A stretch of DNA of 64,000 bases from Nocardioides luteus (GTDB lineage: Bacteria; Actinomycetota; Actinomycetes; Propionibacteriales; Nocardioidaceae), in contig NZ_BMRK01000015.1 of the NCBI RefSeq assembly GCF_014648595.1, positions 52,809-116,808 on the forward strand, read 5' to 3'. The notes beneath the pieces are model-generated. The model did no database searches. It saw only the letters and a program-made list of their open reading frames with translations, and was not told the origin of the DNA. The translations under genes and the position numbers were made by a program. Every line of letters begins with the position of its first letter. Position 1 is the first letter of the stretch. This document shows positions 24,636 to 30,971 of this stretch, piece by piece.

Positions 24636-25417
24636 GTCTTGCGCAGCACGAGCAGGAGGTTCCACGAGAGCACCTCCCTCACCACCGGGACCCGCATCAG
24701 CCACGCCGCCCACGCAGGGTGGTAGCGCGGGACCGCGGCCAGGATCTCGGCGTTGCCCGCCCGGCGCTGGGCGCGCGCCCAGCGCAGCCCGGCGGAGGCG
24801 GTCGCGGCGTACATCGACTCGCCGAACCTGTTCTTGGGCTCGTGGCCGTGCTTGCGCAGATAGCGACGGCGGGCGAACCGGCCGCCGAGCAGGTGCCACG
24901 GGCTGGTCTCGTGGCCGCCCCACGGGCCCCACCACAGCGTGTAGGAGCAGAACAGGACGCCACCGGGCTTGGTGACCCGGAGCATCTCGTCGAGCATCGC
25001 GGTCGGGGTCGGGACGTGCTCGAGCACGTTGGAGGAGTAGCAGGCATCGACGCTCCCGGTGCGGACGGGAAGCCGCATCCCGTCGCCGAGCATGCTGCCC
25101 TCGGCCACGATGCCGGCGCCCTGCATCTCACCGGCGTCCGCGTCGAGTGCCAGGTAGGTCGCGCCGGCCTTCATGAAGGCGTCGCGGAAGTAGCCAGGGC
25201 CGCCGCCGACGTCGAGCAGCACGGTGCCGTCGAGGGTCTCGCCGTCGGTGTAGTGCGCCAACTGGCCGACGGAGTCCGCGGCGAGGGCGGTGTAGAAGCG
25301 TGCCGGGTCGGTCTGCTCGACGCGAAAGTCGCTGAAGAGACGTACGGAGCGCCCCAGCGTCGCCTTCCAGCCGATGCCGGCCGCGGCGTGGCGCTGGGAG
25401 TCGAGGAGGTTCGGCAC
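24632..25417 (-). CDS. Class I SAM-dependent methyltransferase (glycan-cluster)
   Basis: A 261-residue methyltransferase. Motif I is VLLDVGGGPGYFRDAF near 66-81, then LALDADAGEM near 88-97, NVLEHVPTPTAMLDEMLRV and KPGGVLFCSYT. After the core is a Trp/Gly-rich segment (WWGPWGGHETSPWH) and a basic region, a layout seen in polysaccharide or lipid methyltransferases. It overlaps aftD by 4 nt (GTGA) and precedes it in the same operon, so its substrate may be a sugar or lipid of the same envelope polymer. It is divergent from the GT4 gene, with 72 bp between them. Confidence 0.87.
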   Translation of the reverse strand: MPNLLDSQRHAAAGIGWKATLGRSVRLFSDFRVEQTDPARFYTALAADSVGQLAHYTDGETLDGTVLLDVGGGPGYFRDAFMKAGATYLALDADAGEMQGAGIVAEGSMLGDGMRLPVRTGSVDACYSSNVLEHVPTPTAMLDEMLRVTKPGGVLFCSYTLWWGPWGGHETSPWHLLGGRFARRRYLRKHGHEPKNRFGESMYAATASAGLRWARAQRRAGNAEILAAVPRYHPAWAAWLMRVPVVREVLSWNLLLVLRKT

Positions 25418-25489
25418 GGCGGGAACCCTAACCGATTACCCCAACGGGTGTGCATTTGATCACGAAATGTCCTACTCTCCAGTAACTGC

Positions 25490-26710
25490 GTGACCCCTGG
25501 GGAGGGAGCGCTCAGCAGCGGGGAACTGCGAGATTCAGGGGAGCACTGTCTTTTGCGCGCGAGAGAGGGAGCGCAGCTGACCGGCGGCCATGTGGCCGTG
25601 TTCAGCTGGCGCGACACCGACAATCCTGAAGCAGGTGGAGCCGAGCACTACCTCCACCAGATCACGGCCGGCCTCGTGGAGGCCGGCGCACGGGTGACCG
25701 TCTTCACGGCTTCCTACCCGGGCGCGCGCGCCCGCGAGGAGCGCGACGGCATCCGCTATGTACGCCGCGGCGGCAAGCTCAGCATCTACCTGTGGGGCGT
25801 GCTGCTGCTCGCCCTCGGCCGGCTGGGCCCGATCGGTCGCGTGGACGCGGTCATCGACGTGCAGAACGGGCTGCCGTTCTTCACGCCGCTCGGCACCCGC
25901 GCCCCGGTGGCGGTGCTCGTCCACCACGTCCACCGTGAGCAGTGGCCCGTCGTCTACCCCGGCCTGTCCGGGAAGATCGGCTGGTGGGTCGAGTCCCGGC
26001 TCGCGCCGCGGCTCTACCGCCGCAAGCAGTACATCGCCGTCTCCCGAGCCACCCGGGCCGAGCTGGCGACGCTCGGCGTCGACCCCGCCCGGGTCGCCGT
26101 GGTGCACAACGGTTCCGCGCCGGCGCTGAGCGACCGGCCCGCGAAGACCGAGCACCCCTCGATCTGCGTCGTCGGCCGGCTGGTGCCGCACAAGCGGGTC
26201 GAGCTCGCGGTCGACGCCGTGGTGGCGCTGCGTGCGACCCACCCGGACCTGAGGCTGACCATCGTCGGCGGTGGCTGGTGGGCCGACGAGCTGGCTGCGT
26301 ACGTCTCGCGGGTGGGGGCCGATGAGTTCGTGGAGCTGCTCGGGCACGTCGACGAGGAGACCAAGGAGGCTGTCTACGAGCGCTCCTGGCTGATGGCGCT
26401 GCCGTCGCTGAAGGAGGGCTGGGGCCTGGTGGTCACCGAGGCCGCCCAGCACGGCACCCCCACGGTCGCCTTCCGCGGCGCGGGCGGCACGACCGAGTCG
26501 ATCGACGACGGCGAGTCCGGGGTGCTGGTCGAGGACCAGGCCGGGTTCGTGGCCGCGCTCGACCATCTGCTCGGTGACGAGATCCGCCGCAAGGAGCTGG
26601 CCGAGGGTGCCCGCTGGCACGCGCGCAAGCACACCTGGGAGCAGAGCCAGCTCAACTTCAACGCCGTGCTCTCCTCGACCCTGCAGGGGCAGATCGTCAG
26701 CGCTGACTGA
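25490..26710 (+). CDS. GT4-family glycosyltransferase
   Basis: A cytosolic GT-B retaining glycosyltransferase, 406 residues from the GTG at 25490. The recognisable fold begins only at VAVFSWRDTDNPEAGGAEHYL (about residue 35), so a later start is possible; a TTG at 25553 with GGGGAG 10 nt before it would give 385 residues. The acceptor half has GGAEHYLHQI, the donor half VVGRLVPHKRVELAVDA and the conserved PSLKEGWGLVVTEAAQHGTPTVAF with the EX7E glutamates. It likely adds a sugar to a lipid-linked intermediate. It is divergent from the methyltransferase-aftD operon and ends at a bidirectional terminator. Confidence 0.88.
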   Translation: MTPGEGALSSGELRDSGEHCLLRAREGAQLTGGHVAVFSWRDTDNPEAGGAEHYLHQITAGLVEAGARVTVFTASYPGARAREERDGIRYVRRGGKLSIYLWGVLLLALGRLGPIGRVDAVIDVQNGLPFFTPLGTRAPVAVLVHHVHREQWPVVYPGLSGKIGWWVESRLAPRLYRRKQYIAVSRATRAELATLGVDPARVAVVHNGSAPALSDRPAKTEHPSICVVGRLVPHKRVELAVDAVVALRATHPDLRLTIVGGGWWADELAAYVSRVGADEFVELLGHVDEETKEAVYERSWLMALPSLKEGWGLVVTEAAQHGTPTVAFRGAGGTTESIDDGESGVLVEDQAGFVAALDHLLGDEIRRKELAEGARWHARKHTWEQSQLNFNAVLSSTLQGQIVSAD

Positions 26711-26736
26711 GACTCTCTATACAGACGACGACAGAG

Positions 26737-26768
26737 AAGGGGCCCGGCGGTGATCCGCCGGGCCCCTT
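26737..26768. terminator. Bidirectional terminator
   Basis: A perfect 14-bp stem (26737-26750 with 26755-26768) and TGAT loop between the convergent GT4 and DUF2613 genes, followed by TTGT on the + strand. Confidence 0.85.
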
Positions 26769-26783
26769 GTCAGCTCTGTCGAG

Positions 26784-26939
26784 TCAGTCGTTCGTGCCGT
26801 ACTGAATCGTCGACTCAGAGACGCTCGGAGGATTATCGACGGTGCTGTCCGTGCTGCTGGTGACGACTCCGACGATGGTCGCTGCGGCGACTCCGCCGCC
26901 CACAAGAATGCTGGCGACAATGGCAATGATGTTGCCCAT
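26784..26939 (-). CDS. DUF2613-family small membrane protein
   Basis: A 51-residue protein: a single N-terminal span (MGNIIAIVASILVGGGVAAA) followed by a Ser/Thr-rich extracytoplasmic tail ending in IQYGTND, the layout of DUF2613. In mycobacteria a protein of this family (Rv0236A) is encoded next to aftD, and here too it lies two genes from aftD, which supports both calls. A GGGAGGT sequence lies about 11 nt before the ATG at 26939. It is 20 bp behind the membrane protein gene at 26960 on the same strand, so they form one operon. Its role is unknown; a small accessory subunit of the arabinosyltransferase machinery is a reasonable guess. Confidence 0.8.
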   Translation of the reverse strand: MGNIIAIVASILVGGGVAAATIVGVVTSSTDSTVDNPPSVSESTIQYGTND

Positions 26940-26959
26940 GGATATGTGACCTCCCTCTC

Positions 26960-28648
26960 CTAGCCGGGAACCCTAGCAGTCTGCCGGCGAACAATACTGA
27001 TCAGTAGCAAAACTGTTGACGTTGTGGCGACGAGCCACGCGACGGCGTAGGCCGCCCACGCTCCGGCGACGGCTGCGAGCGCCACCGGACCGGTGGAGTA
27101 TCCAACCAGAGGGCCGCTGCGCTCCGGCATCCGCTGCAGCAGAAGGCCGCTGCCCTCGAAGACCGTCTCCCCGCTCACCTGCGCGGAGTCGCCGGCGGTG
27201 CGGTCGGTGATGACGTACCCAATCCCGAGGCGGCTCAGTGCTGCCGAGCGGGTCTCGGGGTCGGCCTCGGCGAGGGCCTCGGCGGCTGCGGTCGCGCGCG
27301 GGTCCTCACCCTCGATCGCGGTGCTGCCGACGACGAGGTCGCCGTTGACGACGCTGGGGCGGGTCAGCATCCGCGGCAGCGGGTCGAGGACGGGGCGGGC
27401 GCCGTTCCACTCGGGTGCGCGGTAGGACGACCACGGCAGGACGAGTACGTCACCCGCTGCCGTCTCCTCCTCGAGCGCCGCCCGGGCCTGCTGCCACTGG
27501 TCGGGGTATTCAGCGGTGCCGATGCCGCCGGCGAGGCCCCAGGCGGCGTCGGGGAGCACCGCGATCGGAGCGAGCGCGACCACGACGGCGGCCGCCCAGC
27601 GGGGTGCGGTGCCGCGGAGCCGCTCGCGCACGGCGTCGATCCCGGCCGCAGCGGTCAGGACGAGCAGCGGCAGGCCCAGCGGGAGCAGGCGGCTGCTGTC
27701 GCGGAACAGCGCGAGGCCGGGGACGTGCCGGGCGAGGTCGTCGAGCGCGAGCGGGGCGATCCAGCCGGCGAGCGCGATCGCGAGCCCGGCCACCCAGAGC
27801 GCGAGGATCGGGGCGCGTCCGCTCTCCGAGGTCCACCACCTGCGCGCGCCGGCCGCGACGAGAGCCGCGAGCAGGAGCAGCGCCGGCCAGGCCAGCCAGC
27901 TCTCCCGGCTGTCCGGGACGACCGAGGTGTTCCAGATCCCGCCGAGCGCGAGGGCTGCCAGCGGGGCCGGCAGGGCGTCGCCGCGCAGCGCGAAGACCTC
28001 GAAGCCGGAGGAGGCGGTGGCCTCGGCGGTGTGGGCGAGGCCGGTGACCAGCCACGGTGCGTTGACGGCGAGGAGAGCGACGAGGAGCAGCACCGGGCGC
28101 CGGCCACGGCGCAGACCGGTGGCGAGGGGGACGGCACCGGTGAGGATCCCCGCGCTCGCGCTCAGACTGCCGGCGATCAAGACCGGCAGCAGCCACACCG
28201 GGCTCCGCTCCCCCGCCGCCCACCGGCGACCGGCGATGACGAGCCAGGGCACCGCGGCGTAGGCCAGCAGCATCGGCCAGTGGCCCATCCACAGCCGCTC
28301 GGCGACGTACGGGCTCCAGAGGGTCAAGCTCACCACCGCCACCCGTGCGGTCAGCGAGCGGTGCCGGGTGAGCTCGGCCGCCCCCGCTCCGGCGAGCACC
28401 AGCGCGCCCACCAGCACGATCTTCTGCAGCGCGAGGCCCGGGATCACCTCGTCCAGCACCGCGACCACCGCGTCCGACGGCACCGCCCGAGGCAGCCCCG
28501 TCCCGAGCCCGAGCACGTCCGAGGTCAGCGCGAGGTCGGGCACCCACACCATGTCGTAGGTCAGCACGAACCCCGGCCCCAGCGCCGGCCCGAGCATCAG
28601 CACCGCGAGCACCGCCGCCCACAAGGTAGGCACCCACCGCTCGCTCAC
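26960..28648 (-). CDS. Polytopic membrane protein, GT-C-like, envelope glycan cluster
   Basis: The 562-residue product has about 12 hydrophobic spans. The first loop carries LTYDMVWVPDLAL (about 29-41), an acidic motif where GT-C transferases have their catalytic residue. The region around 370-500 is extracytoplasmic, with DVLVLPWSSYRAPEWNG and YVITDRT, reminiscent of the soluble part of large mycobacterial membrane proteins that work beside AftD; a last span closes the C-terminus. No family is named with confidence. It is followed by the DUF2613 gene in the same operon and preceded by a 21-bp repeat array. A role in assembling the arabinan-like polymer is inferred from context. Confidence 0.75.
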   Translation of the reverse strand: MSERWVPTLWAAVLAVLMLGPALGPGFVLTYDMVWVPDLALTSDVLGLGTGLPRAVPSDAVVAVLDEVIPGLALQKIVLVGALVLAGAGAAELTRHRSLTARVAVVSLTLWSPYVAERLWMGHWPMLLAYAAVPWLVIAGRRWAAGERSPVWLLPVLIAGSLSASAGILTGAVPLATGLRRGRRPVLLLVALLAVNAPWLVTGLAHTAEATASSGFEVFALRGDALPAPLAALALGGIWNTSVVPDSRESWLAWPALLLLAALVAAGARRWWTSESGRAPILALWVAGLAIALAGWIAPLALDDLARHVPGLALFRDSSRLLPLGLPLLVLTAAAGIDAVRERLRGTAPRWAAAVVVALAPIAVLPDAAWGLAGGIGTAEYPDQWQQARAALEEETAAGDVLVLPWSSYRAPEWNGARPVLDPLPRMLTRPSVVNGDLVVGSTAIEGEDPRATAAAEALAEADPETRSAALSRLGIGYVITDRTAGDSAQVSGETVFEGSGLLLQRMPERSGPLVGYSTGPVALAAVAGAWAAYAVAWLVATTSTVLLLISIVRRQTARVPG

Positions 28649-28672
28649 GCGGCAACCCTAGGCCCACACCCG

Positions 28673-28735
28673 CCGAGACGGCAGTTCTGTCGGCCGAGAC
28701 GGCAGTTCTGTCGGCCGAGTCGGCACTTGTGGCGA
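28673..28735. repeat. Array of 21-bp repeats (GCCGAGACG-core family)
   Basis: Two identical 21-bp units (28673-28693, 28694-28714), each CCGAGACGGCAGTTCTGTCGG less one base by the display limit, and a diverged third to 28735. They lie between divergent starts at 28648 and 28802. The CCGAGACG core and 21-bp period match the arrays at 10194-10245 and 57173-57224 in inverted orientation. Confidence 0.75.
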
Positions 28736-28788
28736 TCGAGTTTCGAAACTGGGCGGATGCCGGTGCCGGCATGTGACCTCTCGCGCCC

Positions 28789-28794
28789 TAGGCT
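28789..28794 (+). promoter_or_regulatory. -10 box for a leaderless flippase transcript
   Basis: TAGGCT lies 7 nt before the GTG at 28802 and no Shine-Dalgarno sequence is seen, which argues for that start over the ATG at 28811. Confidence 0.5.
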
Positions 28795-28801
28795 TTCTCA
28801 G

Positions 28802-30085
28802 GTGCCCACGATGACCGCCAGCCCGACGAGCGCGCGTCGGCGCAGGCTGTCCGCGCTCGTCCGCAGCAGCGGCTTCCTCGCGGTCTGCATCATGGTCACC
28901 AACGTCTCGACCTACGGCTTCCAGATCATCGCCGCCCGGATCCTGGGCCCGGGGCAGTACGGCGGCGTCGCGTCGATGATGTCGCTGCTCCTCGTCGTCG
29001 GCGTGGTCCAGCTCGGGATGCAGGCGACCGCGTCCCGGCGGGTGACCGGCACCCCCGGCCAGGAGCGCGTCATCGAGCAGACCGTCCTGCGCGCGACCTA
29101 CCGGGCAGCGATCGTGGTCGGCCTGGTCATGCTCGTCGCGTCCCCCCTGGTGTGGCGGCTGCTGCGGCTCGACTCGATCTACCCGGCCCTGCTGGTCGCG
29201 GTGTGCGCGGTGCCGCTGACGGTCATGGGCGGGCAGGCCGGCGTGCTCCAGGGCGAGCGCCGCTGGCTCGGGCTGGCGATGGTCTACCTCGCCCTCGGCA
29301 TTCCGCGGGTCGTGATCACCACGGCAGCGATGTGGGTACGCCCCACCGAGGGCGCCGCCATGGCCGGTGTCGCGCTGGCACAGTTCGCGCCGGCGATCGT
29401 CGGCTGGTGGGTGCTGCGCCGCCACACGAACGCCACCGAGGCCGAGACCGACACGACGACCGCCGCGGCCGCGAAGGCAGGCCGGATCAAGCCCGTCGTC
29501 GTCGAGATGCTCCACGGGTCGTTCGCCCTGCTCGGCTTCTTCGCCCTCTCCAACGTCGACATCCTGCTCGCCCGCAACGTGCTCTCCGACCACGTCTCCG
29601 GGCTGTACGCCGGCGGCCTGATCCTCACCAAGGCCGTGCTGTTCCTGCCGCAGTTCGTGGTGATCATCGCCTTCCCGTCGATGTCGGCCGAGGACAGCCG
29701 CCGCTCCGCACTGATCAAGTCGCTGGCCCTCGTCGGCGGCCTCGGTGCGTGCGCGATCGCCGGCGCGTGGCTGCTGTCCGGGCTCGCGATGATCTTCATC
29801 GGCGGCCCCGACTACGCCGAGATCGAAGGACTGCTCTGGGTCTTCGCGATCCTCGGCACCGTGCTGTCCGTGCTCCAGCTGCTCGTCTACTCGGTGCTCG
29901 CCCGGCGCAGCCGCCTCTCGGCGTACCTGCTCTGGATCGCGGTCGTCGCCGTCCTCGGCCTCGGCGCCATGCAGACCACCGCCGAAGGTCTCGTCTGGAC
30001 GGTCCTCAGCGTCGACGCGATCCTGGCCGCCGTCCTGCTCTCGGTCACCTTCTGGCGGCTCGGCCAGACGCCCGCTCGTCGCTGA
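28802..30085 (+). CDS. Lipopolysaccharide/oligosaccharide flippase (MATE/MOP, Wzx-like)
   Basis: A 427-residue transporter with about 12 spans, of the polysaccharide-synthase/flippase type that moves polyprenyl-linked oligosaccharides across the membrane. The family start is clear: SSGFLAVCIMVTNVSTYGF, ARILGPGQYGGVASMMSLL and QLGMQATASRRV. The second bundle begins at LHGSFALLGFFALSNVDILLARNVLS. The reading frame runs a further ~360 codons upstream over the opposite gene, but those are antisense; the GTG at 28802 with its -10 box is the likely start. Its place at the end of the aftD region suggests that it exports the lipid-linked precursor made by the neighbouring GT4 enzyme. Confidence 0.88.
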   Translation: MPTMTASPTSARRRRLSALVRSSGFLAVCIMVTNVSTYGFQIIAARILGPGQYGGVASMMSLLLVVGVVQLGMQATASRRVTGTPGQERVIEQTVLRATYRAAIVVGLVMLVASPLVWRLLRLDSIYPALLVAVCAVPLTVMGGQAGVLQGERRWLGLAMVYLALGIPRVVITTAAMWVRPTEGAAMAGVALAQFAPAIVGWWVLRRHTNATEAETDTTTAAAAKAGRIKPVVVEMLHGSFALLGFFALSNVDILLARNVLSDHVSGLYAGGLILTKAVLFLPQFVVIIAFPSMSAEDSRRSALIKSLALVGGLGACAIAGAWLLSGLAMIFIGGPDYAEIEGLLWVFAILGTVLSVLQLLVYSVLARRSRLSAYLLWIAVVAVLGLGAMQTTAEGLVWTVLSVDAILAAVLLSVTFWRLGQTPARR

Positions 30086-30097
30086 GACGGCCGCCGG

Positions 30098-30169
30098 TTC
30101 GGGATAGTCCAGGGAGTTTCGGTCGGTCTACTCGTCAGTAACCGACCGAAACTCCCTGGAGTACCCGAA
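30098..30169. terminator. Long bidirectional stem-loop
   Basis: A perfect 19-bp stem (30109-30127 with 30141-30159), 13-nt loop, extended by an outer 6-bp helix (30098-30103 with 30164-30169). It lies between the convergent flippase and chorismate mutase genes. Confidence 0.75.
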
Positions 30170-30199
30170 AATCACCGCTCGGGCGTGTCGCACGCCAGG

Positions 30200-30838
30200 T
30201 CACTCACCGAGGCGGCACACCGAGTGCGTCGCCTCCGTCAGCGCGCGGCGGTGAAGGGCATCCAGATGCTCGGTCGCGGCACCGGTGAGGTTCGCCAGGG
30301 ACTGCTGCACCGCACAGGAGACAGGCTTTCCGCGTACGGCCTGGGTTCGCTCGAGCTCGTCGAGCAGGGCCACGGTCAACCGGTCGAGCTGCTCGCGGAT
30401 CTCGGCGAGGTCAGGGCGGGTTGTCGGCGCCTCCTCCGGGTGGCTCGTCCAGCGGTCGAACAGCCCCTGCTGCACGATCTTGCTCGCGGTGATCTGGTCG
30501 CTGAAGAACCTCCCCGCCTCGTCGGGGTCGACTCCGGAGGCATCCGCCTGGGCTCGCACCTGCTCGAGGACCTGCGCCTCGCGCACCGGGTCCTCGATCG
30601 GGGAGTCGGTGCCGAACTTGGAGGCGGCCACCTGGTCGCCCACGAGGATGCGCTGGATGACCAGGTCGGTCAGCGGGCCGAGGGCGCCCAGCGGCTTGGC
30701 CGGGCCGCCCGCGACCGACCTGAAGTCGACCGCCGCAGGAGCCGCCGCGGACACCGGGTGAGCGACGGCGAGCGTAGAGACGGCCGCGATGGCCGCAGCG
30801 GGGATGGCGTAGCGCGCCGTGTGCTTGGACAGGTTCAT
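30200..30838 (-). CDS. Secreted chorismate mutase, AroQ-gamma type
   Basis: A 212-residue exported enzyme converting chorismate to prephenate. MNLSKHTARYAIPAAAIAAV starts a signal peptide that should be cleaved after VSAAA (about residue 33). The mature part is all-helical: LGPLTDLVIQRILVGDQVAASKF, IEDPVREAQVLEQVRAQA and FFSDQITASKIVQQGLFDRW carry the Arg, Lys, Glu and Gln residues of the active site in the secreted *AroQ class known from M. tuberculosis (Rv1885c). The C-terminus contains one Cys pair (SCAVQQS and SVCRLGE) that could form a disulphide, as in that class. The ATG at 30838 follows GAAGGT; the frame reaches 35 codons further upstream without signal features. Why chorismate would be converted outside the cytoplasm is unknown. 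Confidence 0.9.
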   Translation of the reverse strand: MNLSKHTARYAIPAAAIAAVSTLAVAHPVSAAAPAAVDFRSVAGGPAKPLGALGPLTDLVIQRILVGDQVAASKFGTDSPIEDPVREAQVLEQVRAQADASGVDPDEAGRFFSDQITASKIVQQGLFDRWTSHPEEAPTTRPDLAEIREQLDRLTVALLDELERTQAVRGKPVSCAVQQSLANLTGAATEHLDALHRRALTEATHSVCRLGE

Positions 30839-30874
30839 CGATCTACCTTCACGAGATGGGTGTCGCATTGCCCG

Positions 30875-30900
30875 AAAGAGACAGAACGATCGGTCTCTTT
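30875..30900. promoter_or_regulatory. Operator-like inverted repeat upstream of chorismate mutase
   Basis: AAAGAGAC (30875-30882) and GTCTCTTT (30893-30900) are perfect inverted arms around a 10-nt centre containing CGATCG. The symmetry and the ACGATCGGTC centre resemble TetR-family operators. It lies 37-62 bp before the start codon, where a repressor would block transcription. Confidence 0.45.
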
Positions 30901-30971
30901 TACGATGCCGGAGAAAGCCCCGGACGTCAATCCGGAGCTTCAACCTGCGGACGCGGCCGGTTGGCCAGGCG

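Noticed and set aside
24636-24935. Extension of aftD by 100 codons
   Set aside because: It overlaps the methyltransferase gene and reads as Arg/Pro-rich antisense-type sequence; the GTGA overlap at 24632-24635 is a normal coupled start.
26717-26926. 69-codon minus-strand frame near the GT4 terminator
   Set aside because: It crosses the terminator hairpin and has no ribosome site; the overlapping 51-codon DUF2613 frame has family features.
27725-28801. N-terminal extension of the flippase frame by ~360 codons
   Set aside because: Opposite the membrane protein gene at 26960-28648 and rich in Arg/Pro/Gln; the GTG at 28802 with its -10 box begins the transporter sequence.
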